Notes: generated by a model not told the origin, from the letters alone. Positions 33,185 to 45,270 are shown, numbered from the stretch's first letter. The stretch is 64,000 nucleotides of DNA from Ancistrus triradiatus (GCA_025084515.1 JAJAGP010000224.1:124001-188000); one strand, 5' to 3'. A program made the numbers and translations.

Positions 33185-35255
33185 ATGTGTGTATGTCTCC
33201 TGGTTTAAAACAAAAAAAAATCAGCAAGGCCACACAAGTTCCATGATCCATGTTGGTGCAAGTAGATTTCCAAAAGACACCATATTCTGATTTTTTTAAA
33301 TCATCAAGTTTATACCAAATGTCCCCACAATTATAGAAAGTTACTCTGACAACATGTGTAGAACTCAACATCTGCTTCCTGGGCACCACTTTCTAGGGTA
33401 TTAAAATGATGTACTGTACATGATAACAAAGGTATACATGATAAATAAAAATGACTCTTTTTAAAACGTCGGAAGACACGGCATGTAAAAATGTGTTTAT
33501 CTCTTTCACTGTCTTTCACGCTCTCTCCCACGTTTCTCCCTCCGGATCTTCATCTCATTGTCTTTCTTTCTCTCTCTCAGGCCAACGATGTGGTGTTAAT
33601 GGGAGCCTCAGGAACAGATTTTACCTTCGTCTCCAGGATGCAATTAATTGCTCTGCCATATTTGGATATATATGTTATTTTGAAACATGTCAGTATCGCA
33701 TAAAACTACTTAATTTCAGTGGGTTTTCCCTCAGGACACACTGATGCTTTCCTTCTATGTCAGCCACACAAACATATAAAGCACATGACATTCTGGCTAT
33801 GTTTGGTGTGCTTGGGAATTAGATCTGTCAGAAACATGGAACAGATATTGGGATCATTTTGAGGGGTAAGGAGAGACTACAGGTTGCTCTGTCCTGTTAC
33901 TCCAATATGTCATTTTTTACATCTGGAATATATAAAGCGTCAGCTGGCATTACCTGAATTTGGACTGAGTGGAGAGGGTGGTTTCATTGCTGTATCTCTG
34001 TGAGATAATAAATCATCCCTACGTGATTTATTATACCATACAACATCAATACAGGGCCAATGTTGTACTTCAAAGTGAATGTAAAAGAGCCTCATGTCTC
34101 TACCACATTCAAACGTTCAGACGAATAAATAACTCATAATTTAACTTTGTGGTTTTAGTAGAACTTATTGTCACAAAGCAGCATTACAGAACCCTTGACA
34201 AAACCAAGACAGTGGAAAGTAAAATGTCAGGAGAAAAGCAAGCATGTGCCCCAAGAGTGGGATAAAATAGAAATAATCAGGTCATGTTGAGGGTAGATCA
34301 GTGAAAATGGTTTAATGGGATCAACAGAACAGAACAGAATAGATTTTACTGTCTCCAAAGAGGAAGTTTTGTAACTCGTAACAAATGCCAGTCACCACAG
34401 CAAACACATACATAAGGAATCACTTAGATTATGTAAGAAGTACACTGTTTCTTAATTTTTATATGTTTTAGGGTGACTATGTGTCTTCTTTTTCCCAGAA
34501 ATGTCCATTTCTCGGCACTAAAATGCAGTATTCGGCAGATCTGGATTCTAAATGGCATACAATGTCCAGGATTTGCCTTTGTGTTCGTTTTGATGTTGCG
34601 TCTTTTTGTTTTGACTCTTCTCTTTATGTCCCTTTTCCTTGTATGCAATTGGTCAGTTATGAACACGTATTGCAAACAAACATGTGCAGAATGTCTACCT
34701 TCTCAACTGTACGCTTAAGGAAAGTAGTTATGTATTATGGAAGTATACTCAGGCACATCATGAGGAGTAATGAAAAACTGGATTTAGATGGCCAAATTTT
34801 GTTTCCTTTTCTCTATAGCTATAAAAAGAACAATATGTAAAAGGTGATAAAAGTTAAACTATTTTTAAAGAGACATGAAAGCTCAGTTTTTACAGAGAAA
34901 TGAACAAGAGATAAAAGAGGCAAATATCCAGTTAGGTTCCTGGGTGAAAAATGGCTTGTTGATGCCAGGGTCAGATGACAAGGCTAGAACCAGTTGAGCT
35001 GGTAGAAAGGCAAAATTACTCAATAACCACTTGTTACAACAAAATTAATGCATAAGAGATGTCTAATACATACACGTGTACCTTAAAGCAGATGGTCCTA
35101 CAGAGCAAGACCACACCAGGTTCTTCTTGCCTGGTCTGAAGACTCTCAATTTCTGCGTAACATTCCGAGGTATGGTCAGAATTTGGTATAGAAGAAAAAA
35201 AAAAAAAAAAAAAACAACATGAATCATGCATCCATCCTGTCCCTTGTAATCAAGT
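33185..35255. other. Mostly unclassified AT-rich sequence
   Basis: The stretch at 34165-34260 (CACAAAGCAGCATTACAGAA) faintly resembles repeat R. A splice-acceptor-like CTCTCTCTCAG at 33570-33580 precedes a 40-codon open segment without an obvious donor. An A run of about 20 lies at 35191-35211. No gene is supported. Confidence 0.4.
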
Positions 35256-35430
35256 CAAGTTCGATCAAGCTATTTTATTTATATAGCGCTTTTTACAATG
35301 GAGCATTGTCTCAAAGCAACTTTACAAGTTTAGATTATCTCCTAATAACTACGTCCAATCCCAAATTGAGCAAGCCTAGGGCGACAGTGGCAAGGAAAAA
35401 CTCCCTGAGTTATAGGAAGAAACCTTATCA
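35256..35430 (+). repeat. Interspersed repeat R, short copy
   Basis: Same core as 7651-7910, from TTTTATTTATATAGCGC to GAGTTATAGGAAGAAACC, after which it breaks off. Confidence 0.85.
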
Positions 35431-35804
35431 ACGGTTCAGGCTGGTGGTGTAATAGTGTGGAGGATATTTTCTTGGCACACTTTGAGCCGCTTAATACCAA
35501 CTAAGCATAGTTTTAATGGCACAGCCTACCTGAGTATTGTTCCATCTTCCACATGCCATACATTAATGTTCACAGTGCCACCACTTACTTGAGTCCCCCA
35601 AGCCCCAACCTTGTTCACTCCTTCTGATAGCTGAGACCAGCCTGCCCTTGGGGTCCTCAAAAAAAAAAAAAAATTTGTATGATATTAATACATTTCCGAA
35701 ATTATCTAAATACTTTTCTGTTTGACCCACTGTAAAGGATGGATGTGCTGATTTAGTTGTTATACGTTTGTAGTTTTTAATGGTTTGCATTGAAGTGTCA
35801 CTAC

Positions 35805-35895
35805 ATGGATTACCTTGTGTATCGATATAAACTTGTGTCTAAAATGGCCATTGATGCTGATAGTGAAGTTAACTAAACCACATAAACAAACAAAC
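35805..35895 (+). repeat. S2 SINE-like tail, copy 2
   Basis: The phrase TGTGTCTAAAATGGCCATTG with GATGCTGATAGTGAAGTTAA matches the 3' end of the copy at 19785-19975 and closes with an ACAAACAAACA tail. Confidence 0.6.
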
Positions 35896-35899
35896 ATGG

Positions 35900-36146
35900 A
35901 TTACCATTAGGGGTGGGTATTGGAAAGGACTACACAATACATTGCGATATGATGCATATTGTGATATATTGTGATATTAAACATAGTACACTGAAAATAT
36001 AAAAGCAAGCTACACTGAAATACAATTTTCAGTGTAGAATCTGAGTCGTCTCAATATTTTGAGCTGAAAATCGATGTAGTATATCACGAGGATAAATGTT
36101 TCAATATATTGCTGTTTCGATTTTTTAGCACAGCCCTAATTACCAT
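35900..36146. mobile_element. hAT-type miniature transposon with 8-bp target duplication
   Basis: The element occupies 35908-36138, beginning TAGGGGTGGGTATT and ending AGCACAGCCCTA. The 8-bp sequence ATTACCAT is repeated exactly at 35900-35907 and 36139-36146. Eight-base duplications and TAGGG ends are characteristic of hAT transposons. It has no coding capacity. The interior is rich in GATAT motifs. Confidence 0.9.
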
Positions 36147-36339
36147 TAGTTAAGTCATTTTAACTTTGAAAATTTAACCTTGAAACTTTGGATGCGACTG
36201 AACAACAAGATTACATTTTTAATAGTCATTTTATAGCAGAATATAAAGAAATTGATCAGTAATTGTGTACAAGACATCAGATAATCAATGTATCATCTTG
36301 TGAATAAGATCCCTTGAAAGAATAAAAACAGCATTAGTA

Positions 36340-36640
36340 AACTTGGGCACTTATGTCGAGAGATAAGTCTTGGCTCACATTCCAATCCATTCCAAACGGT
36401 GTTGGAAGAGGCTGAGGTCAGGGCATGCCAGTTCTTCCCCATGAAACTCATCAAATCATTTCCTAATGGATACTGCTTTGTGCATTGTGGCACTGTGACA
36501 CTGAAACAGGAAAGGCCCTTCCTCAAATTGTTGCCACTGAGTTTGGATACATGAAGTTCTCTGGAATTCCACTGTATGTTATAACTTTGTTTCCCTTCAC
36601 TGCAGCCCAAATCAGGAAAGACACCACTAGATCATTATGT
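36340..36640 (-). pseudogene. Tc1-like transposase C-terminal remnant (sixth family)
   Basis: On the minus strand, phrases such as LRKGLSCFSVTVPQCTK and LGNDLMSFMGKNWHAL can be matched to the stretch around the second catalytic residue of a Tc1-like enzyme. The DLNPIE block is not preserved in that frame. The sequence around 37165-37200 (CATACTTTTGGCCACTTTT) may be a terminal repeat of the same family. Confidence 0.6.
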
Positions 36641-37292
36641 GCCCCAAACAAACTGTCACATTCTTCTGACAGCTGACAGCAAACCCATATTCATCTGTCA
36701 GACTACCAGCTAATGAAGTGATACGACTTATCAGACAATGTGTTTCTGTTTTTTTTTTAGGTCTAATGGTGGTGTGTTTTATATCACTGCGGATGTGCTG
36801 TGGACATGCAGACCTTGTGAGTGGCTGCTTGGCCATGGAAACTTATGTAGCTAAAAGAAACCCAGCTGTGCTGAATATGTGCTTTAGCACCTATTGGTTC
36901 AGTTCTGTAATAATATGTGACATACTGTTGAGCTGTTGTTGCTTGCTATCATTTACACTTCACAATAACACATAAATCTGTTACCAGGTCAGCTCTATAG
37001 GATGGCAAATACATAGATAAATTGGCTTGTAAGACAGGTGACCTTTTGTAATAGTGCCCCATGTTCAGTGGGGCCCTTCTGCCAGTGATTTCCTGTGGAG
37101 ATGGTATGGCTGATTGGATGTACCTGTTAACAAGTGGGTCACAGAAATGGTTAAATCCACTAATTCACATAGGTGTTTGCATACTTTTGGCCACTTTTAA
37201 GAAGGAATTGACTTGCATATGCTTTATTGTCCTTCATGTGGAAATTGGTTTGGACTTAAGTGGTAATTTAAGCATTTATTATCTATTTATAT

Positions 37293-37929
37293 ATTGGTGC
37301 CTGAAAGTTTGTGAACGACACTTTTGCATAAATATGACCTAAGACATTGTCAGAATTTTTTATTTTACTATTTTTTTTTTTACAAAAACTCCTAAAAGTA
37401 GATGGAGAGAACCCAATTAAACAACTGAGACAAAAATATTATACATGATCATTTATGTGTTGAGGAAAACTGATCCAATATTACATATTAGTGAGTGGCA
37501 AAAGGCCAACCAACAAAGATCACTCCAAGATCAAAGGATTTAAGAGTCCACAAGGTAACCCACAAAAACCTCTAAGCAAATAAAGGCCTCTCTCACATTG
37601 ACTAATGTTAATGTGTTAATGGTTCATAAGCTCACCATCAGAAGAAAAACAAGGGTAGGGTTGCAAGGAGAAAGCCACTGCTCTCCAAAAAGAATACTCT
37701 CCAACATAGTTTTCTGGTTTAAATGAGAAGTGTTATGTTTGAAGAAGGAAACCTTATCCTGTCTGTGAAACATGGTGGTGATAGTAACATGGATTTTGGC
37801 TGTTTTGCTGCATCTGGGCTCTAGTTAATGAAAAAGTTAATGTTTTGTAAAATGTTGTGGAAGAAGTTCATGTCAATAAACTCAGGCAACATCCCAGAGT
37901 TGAGGCTGTTCTGTATAGAGGAACAGGCT

Positions 37930-37930
<1 letters not shown>
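37293..37930 (+). mobile_element. Tc1-like transposon, copy C, truncated
   Basis: It begins ATTGGTGCCTGAAAGTTTGT and follows the copy A terminal repeat, then a short decayed transposase stretch (AGAAAGCCACTGCTCTCC, GTGAAACATGGTGGTG). It ends at the AT-repeat near 37930. The opposite terminal repeat is missing and coding frames are destroyed. Confidence 0.85.
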
Positions 37931-37966
<36 letters not shown>

Positions 37967-38095
37967 TATAGATTTATATATTATATATATATTATATATA
38001 TCTATATATATAATATAATATAATATAATATATATATCTATATATAGATATAGATATATATATTATATTATATTATATTATAAAAAGGCTATATA
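37931..38095. repeat. AT microsatellite with perfect 30-bp inverted repeat
   Basis: A (TA)n tract followed by TATAA-type units. Positions 38009-38038 and 38053-38082 are perfect reverse complements (30 bp) around a 14-nt loop. It marks the point where Tc1 copy C breaks off. Confidence 0.95.
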
Positions 38096-39070
38096 TTTTT
38101 TTCATTTCCTAGAAAACTAATTCAAACCACCTGAAACAGCTGAAAGTGCACTGACCTCTTCAGTGTGTACAAGGTAGGTAAAGAAGTGTGAGAAGCAGAT
38201 TAGATGTTCATGAGAACCCTGACAGTACATCAGGCTAGTGAGGTTTTAAGTGGGTCAAGAGTGCAAGAGGGATGTGAAACAGGCTTGATTAAAACCTAGA
38301 GAAGAGATTATGGAGAAATCATTTGAAGTTACTGTAGGCTGGTAATCATTGCATCAGGACATGAAAATCCCCCTCCAAATCCTTCAGCAGGTCCAATTAA
38401 GAACAGCGCGGTAAGATCTTAGTGTTTGTCAATCCAGTGAGAACAATAGGATTTCAAACAAGCTACGTCATAAAAAGTTTACAAGCACTAACATTTCACC
38501 TGGCACAAGCCTGGTTAAGAAAGGTGATTAGTAAGTGTATTTCCAGTTCAATTACCACAAGCATCAGATTAGACTGATGCAACGGTTTCATGTCTTACTG
38601 TTCAGGTTGCATTGCTACACATAAGAATAAAAATTCAGTACCACACAGTAAAGTGAGCAACATCTGTTTTGTTGTTGTTTTTAATGTGATCTTTGAGTTC
38701 ACACTATCGTGATATTGAAAACTTAGATGTCATGTAGGACAAAATGACAACTGTACCTGCAGTGTAGTTACATAACCAAAAACTAATCATGGTACAAACA
38801 GGAAATGATGACATTTGTCATCCTGTGTTTAGACCCTGATTGTCACATGATCCCACTTCCATCATATACAGTACAAAGTGCATCCTCATCTAATGCATCC
38901 CTCTCTATTGTTTTGACAAAACACCCAGACTGTTTCCTATGGCACTGTGGCAAGTAGTCCAAGGAAATCACCAGACAAAACCAAGTCATAATCCACCGTT
39001 GGTCTTGATACTAATTGAAGCAAAGTCTATTGAAACAGGCGGACCTGGCAACCACGTAGGGACGCTGGTG
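38096..39070. other. No recognised gene or repeat
   Basis: About 1 kb of AT-rich sequence with nothing I can support. Confidence 0.45.
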
Positions 39071-39074
39071 CACA

Positions 39075-39283
39075 TGCACAGAATGAAAACACCGATCATA
39101 ATTGGGTTACTGGTATATGTGCAATGAGTACTCTGATTACTGGGGTAAAATCCAGCTCTCTTTATTGGATTTCTTAATCTGATTTCTAGGTCAGTGTATG
39201 CTGTATATATGACCACTTGAATAATCGGATAACTGCAGAAGTCCAATCATTATCGGATTATTAAGTGCATGTATACACACTCA
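39075..39283. mobile_element. Miniature element M end, copy 1
   Basis: The right border GGATTATTAAGTGCATGTAT is the reverse complement of the border at 39400 (GTGTTTACATGCACTTAATA). The interior has repeated GGATTTCT/ATCGGAT motifs. The left border is not clear. Confidence 0.55.
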
Positions 39284-39486
39284 GTGTGATGCTTTTGTTC
39301 TGCTTTAATTAGTGGTTACAGGTCATAGTAATACAAATAACACAATTGTGTACTACATAGGAGGTTCTTTTCTCCTACTTCTTTCTTGCAACAGTAAGTG
39401 TGTTTACATGCACTTAATAATCTGATCATAATCAAATTTCTGTAATTATCTGACCGCATACTCAAATTCCCGGATTGGATTAAAGT

Positions 39487-39683
39487 GGGACTGTGGTAGC
39501 CTAGCGGGTAAGGTACTGGACTATGGACCAGAAGGTCCAGGGTTCAAATCCCACCTCTGCCAAGCTGCCACTGTTGGGTCCTTGAGCAAGGCCCTTAACC
39601 CACAATTGCTTGGATTGTAAGATTGTATCAGTTGTAAGTCGCTCTGGATAAGGGCGTCTGCTAAATGCTAAACGTAAATGTAA
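39487..39683 (+). repeat. tRNA-derived SINE, copy 4
   Basis: Full-length copy: GGGACTGTGGTAGCCTAGCG head, GGTTCAAATCCC B box, GTCGCTCTGGATAAGGGCGT tail. Confidence 0.92.
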
Positions 39684-39821
39684 GGTCTTGAAATCAGATT
39701 TTAAAAAGCGCTGGAATTTATTTCAGTAATTGGATTTCTCAGCGCATGTATACCCTTACTCTGATTTCAGTCGGCTTTCTCAGTCTGAGCATGCATGCAT
39801 GCATGGGGGCTTTCTCAGTCA

Positions 39822-40033
39822 GGGACTGTGGTAGCCTAGCGGGTAAGGTACTGGACTATGGACCAGAAGTCCAGGGTTCAAATCCCACCTCTGCCAAGCT
39901 GCAACTGTTGGGTCCTTGAGCAAGACCCTTAACCCACAGTTGCTTGGATTGTATAATTGTACCCATTATAAGTCGCTCTGGATAAGGGCGTCTGCTAAAT
40001 GCTGTAAATGTATGTATGGTAAATGTAAATGTA
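39822..40033 (+). repeat. tRNA-derived SINE, copy 5
   Basis: Nearly identical to copy 4 and in the same orientation about 140 bp downstream. The 3' end has a longer GTAAATGTA-type tail. Confidence 0.92.
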
Positions 40034-40179
40034 CGTAACCAAACAGAGTGTAGAACTTTTCCAGAAGTGGCTAGTTGCTTATTCCAAGTAACTTTGGGTT
40101 TATTCTCTATACAGTCGTTTACAAATATTGGTAACCCAGTTGCGAGTTACCAGTTTTTGGGGCTTGTCTCTAAAGTGTA

Positions 40180-40385
40180 CCGGTGCTTCCCAACTTATTT
40201 ATATCATAGTGTAGCCTACCTTAAACATACTTAAAACACTTACATTAACCTACAGTTAGGCAAAATCATTAACACAAAGCTTATTTTCTAATAAAGTGGT
40301 GAATATTTTATCTAATTTATTGAATATTGTATTGAAAGTGAAAAATAATACAAAATTGTTATTCCATTGGTGCTGCTGCTCAGTT
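40180..40385 (-). mobile_element. Tigger-like element T fragment
   Basis: Matches the reverse complement of 21790-21960 in the 807-bp copy (for example CACTTACATTAACCTACAGT and AAAATCATTAAC). Terminal repeats are absent. Confidence 0.7.
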
Positions 40386-40759
40386 CAGTCAGCTGGCTGC
40401 TGCCAGACGCCCAGCATCTGTGGGATCTGGCAACCCTGAAATGCAGTACCTGCGAAATGCCTACCAAGCAGTTGTGGGGAGACTCGGAAATGCATTGTAT
40501 GCTCATGGACATGAAGAATTTGAATAGAATGATAATAAAATGATAATTTTATGTCAATAAAATAAGAAATTTGAAGTTTGTCACATCGTTCTGTGAGATT
40601 ATTGGTTGGTTGCTAGCTAAGTAGAAATCCGAATCATGTAAACCCGGAGCCTTCCCATTATTTGATTACCCAAGTGCATGTAAACTCATTTATCAGATTA
40701 CTGATTAAAGCTGATTTTTATGCAGTTACCAGTTTAATAAGTGCATCCTAATGCACTCA

Positions 40760-41828
40760 GTGTTAATTCTGACAGCTAATGTTAATTTGGTTGTAGTGTT
40801 TTGTCAAAATACATCATATTTTCATCATGTGTATTGTTACTCAGTTTTCGTTGATTAGATAACTAATGATAAAGTACAGCAATCTTTGTAACTTAATATT
40901 TTATCATTTGAATACTTGGATACAACATAATATCATGATTAAAATAATACAGTGACAATAGAGTGGTTTTGTAATAAATATGGTCATATCTGACGTCCAT
41001 TTTCTATTGAAACTAATCCTAGCAAGTTACTTTTAGCTTCTGATGGTCACTGTAGCATTTGAATACAATAGAAACAAAGGCGAAGGCATATGTCTACTGA
41101 TAAGGTACTTTAATAGAGAATATTCATAGCTTTTAATTTTGTACAAACACAACACCTACAGAAAATAAACATAGGCTTCAGGTATATTAGTCTATCAAGA
41201 CACAATTAATCAATTAATTACAAAAATAACATTGCAGGACTAGAAGAACATTGTAGATTAAGTACGATTCTGCTAACATGAAGCTGTATTGTTAACAGAT
41301 TTGCAATTATGCAGATCAGGGCAACAGGCGTGTCCTTGGATTACTGTGCAAACAGCCAATCAGTGACTGATCTGGTGACACAATTCTGTTTTCTATGAAG
41401 TGCACTGCTGCATTAGCTATGGTGCGTTATATATAAAATACAGAGTACATTTTGGATTTGCCATAGTATTTCAGTTCAAAATGTTTTATCCAATTATGAG
41501 CTGCAGCCACAATGAAAACACTGCAGTTCGACGAGCTATAAACGTCGTTTTTCTTCTTTAGTCGGTTTTATAAGTTACACCTCTGTTCGGCTGTCTGTCT
41601 CTCACATTTTTGCCTAGTTTTTTTAATGTCCTTACCAATGTCATTAGGTTTTCATCTTCCATTTAGTTCACTAATTCGCCAAGAAAAATATCTTCACTTT
41701 TCATTTGCCTCACAAAGGTCATTTAACAGACAAGAAGATTTGTACAGCTTTCTTTTAACAGTGTAGCAAAAAAAAGTGGAGATAAGACTAGAACAACCCC
41801 CATATACTTGAATACTATTATACATACA
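40760..41828. other. No recognised gene or repeat
   Basis: About 1.1 kb of AT-rich sequence with nothing I can support. Confidence 0.45.
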
Positions 41829-42520
41829 CTCACTGAGATCTTTATTAGGTACACCTCCTTGTTTCTACACTCATTGTCCATTTTATCAGCTGCACTTAGC
41901 ATATAGAAGGACTTTATAGTTTTACAATTACAGCCTGTAGACCATCTGTTTCTCTACATACAACTTACATTTACATTTACATTATCCAGAGCGACTTACA
42001 ATTGATACAGTCTTACAATCCAAGCAATTGTGGGTTAAGGGCCTTGCTCAAGGACCCAGCAGTGGCAGCTTGGCAGAGGTGGGATTTGAACCCTGGACCT
42101 TCTGGTCCATAGTCCAGTACCTTACCTGCTAGGCTACCACTTGTCCCCTTTACTCTGCTCTCTAATGGTCAGGACCTCTAGAGGGACACCACAGATCTGG
42201 TGTTATTTGGTGGTGGGTGGATCATTCTCAGCACTGCAGGGACACTGACGTGGTGGTGGTGTGTTAGTGTGTGTTGTACTGGTATGAAAGGATTAGACTG
42301 TATGATGCTGGAGTTTTTAATCTGCATTATATTTCAGTCTTGCAGATGTAACATGAGAGATGATAGATCATCTGCTCTTGCACAGTTTGTGTTAGTCATC
42401 CTTTAATCCTTTATCAGTGCTGATAGGATGCTGGTGTCTGGACATTTTTGGTAGGTGGACTATTTTCAGTCCAGCAGTAACACTAAGGTGTTAAAATGCT
42501 ATCATTGTAGGAATTGTAGC
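41829..42520. repeat. Hairpin-type interspersed repeat H, copy 3, split by a SINE
   Basis: It starts CACTCACTGAGATC and follows the usual order of landmarks. A SINE in the opposite direction interrupts it at about 41967-42141; the repeat resumes at about TCCCCTTTACTCTGC. Its right part includes TCAGTGCTGATAGGATGCTG and TTTTTGGTAGGTGGAC. Confidence 0.8.
41967..42141 (-). repeat. tRNA-derived SINE, copy 6 (inverted, nested)
   Basis: The reverse complement contains the full head and body. The extreme 5' end merges with host repeat sequence, so the exact border is uncertain. Confidence 0.9.
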
Positions 42521-42900
42521 AGCACTGTTAAAAACAAATATGTGTCTCTTCCACCACCCCCTCCCCGCCTCTCTTGCTCTTCGTTCTGACACATGGTCGC
42601 TCACTAAGAAAGCTCTCAGGTCCTTTCACATTACTAAATCACAGAAAAGAAAGAGAATGCGCTAATTTTTTTCCATCATCTTGAAGCAGAAATATGTTTT
42701 GTGTTGCCATTGATTCAGTTCTTACAGTTCTCCATCTCTCTGTACTTCACACAAAGCATTTGAGTGTCTGCATTTGTGGTGTAGTCTTCATTCATTCGTT
42801 TTAGCTCTGCTTTTCCTGGTGAGGCTCTTGGTGTGATATAGAACTGCTATGAATAAATGTCCTGGTTGCAAGAACATCTGTCCTTGAGCTGAACTGAAGT

Positions 42901-43464
42901 ATGTTATTAGGCCTGTCTGATTTATGCTGGGATTTAAGCTTTAGTCACCTTACTGTCACTGTTTCAAACAGTACAAATCCAATCGGTTCAATCACACCAT
43001 ATCGTTCCATGTTGTACCTTCTCTATATTATTTTGTTACTTCTGTTAGACGGAATGCCGGTCTTGAAGATTTTAGAAATATTTAAATTGCGAATTATTAG
43101 TGTCTTTATGTGCATGATGGCTTTTGTCGCCGCTATACATTTGTTTTCTGTAGGTTCAGGTGTTTCCTGCAAGACTGTGAGCTCGAGTCTGCTTATCTTA
43201 GTGCCGTGGGGTTTCTCAGCAGCAGCCCGTAGGCTGTTGCGTTTATCTTATACATTGTGCTTACACACAGAATGGAGGGAAGTTGCGTCTGGAAAGATCC
43301 TTGGCTGTTACTGGATTGTTGTCACTGAGCTATCTTTAACTCTATTGTGTTGGACAACCTCGTGTTTCTCATCCAACCCTCTGTATGTTGAGGTACCGAT
43401 GGCAAAAAAAAGAATCTCGGCTGATATTTTAGGTGTTTCATCAGACAATCTTGAGAGAGACTGA
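42901..43464 (+). CDS. Unidentified 187-codon open reading frame
   Basis: The longest frame in the window that does not belong to a recognised mobile element. It starts at an ATG with A at -3 and ends at TGA. I recognise no family. Hydrophobic stretches lie at about residues 37-56 (MLYLLYIILLLLLDGMPVL), 65-84, 96-108 and 136-156, so a translated product could be membrane-associated. The last 20 residues are polar. No flanking poly(A) signal or splice sites stand out and codon use is not distinctive. It could be a chance frame, part of an unrecognised transposon, or a lineage-specific gene. No function is proposed. Confidence 0.2.
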   Translation: MLLGLSDLCWDLSFSHLTVTVSNSTNPIGSITPYRSMLYLLYIILLLLLDGMPVLKILEIFKLRIISVFMCMMAFVAAIHLFSVGSGVSCKTVSSSLLILVPWGFSAAARRLLRLSYTLCLHTEWREVASGKILGCYWIVVTELSLTLLCWTTSCFSSNPLYVEVPMAKKRISADILGVSSDNLERD

Positions 43465-43764
43465 CTAATGAAATGTCCTTGCAGCTAGTTACAATGTTAT
43501 CACCATGCCAGCACAGGAAGTAACAGCAGTATGGGTGGAAACCTTGTGAAATGGTTACAATTAGACATTTCCCACAAATAGGATTTTTCATTTATGACCC
43601 TAACCCAATAAATTGAAGGAACAATAAAGCAACAAGTAGTGTGTGTCCCACACAGCTCCAAGGTCCCTAGTTCTAGCATAAGCTTGTGACCTCCAAACAA
43701 TGTGCCAGTAAGTGGACTGACTACTTAAATTCAACTTTCTGCTCCATATTACAAATTCCTGAGC

Positions 43765-43955
43765 TCAGTCCCAGCTCAGTGGTTAATGTACTGTACTACT
43801 GACTGGATGGTTGAGGGTTCAAGTCTCAACACCTAAAATATACAACAGTTGGTTCCCTGAGCAAGGTTCTTAAACTTTGTTTGAATTGATCCTTGTAAGA
43901 CTGTACTAGTTGTAATGTCACTAAAGGCATCTATTGCATTGTAAATGGCGCTTGA
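43765..43955 (+). repeat. Degenerate tRNA-derived SINE
   Basis: Head CAGCTCAGTGGTTAATGTAC, B-box-like GGGTTCAAGTC and body phrases TGGTTCCCTGAGCAAGG and AAGACTGTACTAGTTGTAA follow the SINE layout, but with many more differences than the other copies. It is either an old copy or a related subfamily. Confidence 0.7.
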
Positions 43956-43959
43956 ATGA

Positions 43960-45270
43960 ATGAGTGTGTGATGTCATGTGATGGACAGATGGTCTATCCA
44001 GGACTGATGGACAAAATCCATCAACTAATGTTACATACCCAGGTACATGTGCTGAATTTGTTCAAGTATGCATAGTAATGTTGATTATTGCTGTATATTC
44101 ATTATTGTTCTAAGCTACTGTCATCCCACAAACGACATATTTTGATGATGTACCTGCTCTAACACATCTGTCTCAGCTAATACAGGAGAATTAGCTTGAT
44201 TATTGTATGTTAATTCAGAGTAGAAATGCATTTAACAGGAAAAACAGATGTTGAGTGTGTGGGTTGATGGGGATGTAGGATTTTAAGAACTATTGTTTTG
44301 GCTATACTTCTCATTTTCTGTCATGACAATATTAAGGGTACAACAAGAATTAACATTATGTAGTTGTCCATGTTTAGCACTAGCTGGCTGTTTGACACGA
44401 AACATGTTGTACAGCAGACAAAGGGGTGATTCAGTGAATTGGGCTTTAAGCGGATAAAACTAGAATTAAAATGTCACAAAAATAACAGCTGAACTCAGAT
44501 ACACTGACAACATGAGATTCAGATCTCATTCTCAAATTCACAGCCAGACTATATACTGTCTATATACTAGCTTGTTTGTATTGCATTACTGTTATGCATA
44601 GAGGAACTCCATTATTCTCTCAATGGGTTTTTTTTTTTGGTAAAATTAAGCAACAAAAGATCATTTTGGCTGTTGAATTATTTTTGCACAATCAAGTTAA
44701 ATGTTTACAGTGAATTTTATTGTAGCATTAGGATATGTTCCATACAGTATGCCCATACAAAGTTTTATTTGCAATAATTTAGCATTTTCACTGAAACAAA
44801 ATGATTTTTGTCTTAAAAGTCCTCAAGTTTAATGACTAATCTACTTTATTACTCTGGACAGGTTTTAAACTTTGGAAGGCTTTTACTGAAGAAGTAAACA
44901 AGATACAGCGAAGAGAAATTATTTAAATATATCAAATATGTTTTTCAGAATTAGTTCAGAACATTTTGATTAGTTTTTTTTTCTATGACAATGTTACAGG
45001 ATATAACACAGATTACTGCTGGGGTTACAGGTAGTAGGTCTGTCATGGTAAACAGAGATAAGAAGAAATCCTTTAACGTAAACAGCAGTGACTTTGTGAG
45101 ATGACTGCAAAGAACAAAGAAGTTAGGAGGAAGTTGTGTTTGGGTTCTTTAGAGGAAGAGGAAACGATGCAGCCCAAATGTTGGCAAGTCAGGTAATGCT
45201 TTTTAAGTGGGCCATAGGTCCATACTCTCAAATGTAGTGAATTTGTTCTTTGACATTTTTGTCCTTTATT
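43960..45270. other. No recognised gene or repeat
   Basis: About 1.3 kb of AT-rich sequence; a T run at about 44629-44638 and short TA/TG tract at 45281-45310 follow. Nothing supportable was seen. Confidence 0.45.

Larger units (their letters stand above)
39400..40750. mobile_element. Miniature element M cluster carrying nested insertions
   Basis: It starts GTGTTTACATGCACTTAATA, and related inverted borders appear at about 40670 (AAGTGCATGTAAACTC) and 40738 (TTTAATAAGTGCATCC). Between them are two SINEs (39487-39683 and 39822-40033) and a Tigger-like fragment (40180-40385). Whether it is one element or several overlapping copies is unresolved. Confidence 0.55.

Noticed and set aside
34481..34840. 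119-codon frame
   Set aside because: No domain, no splice context and a second overlapping frame of similar length; chance length for an AT-rich region is plausible.
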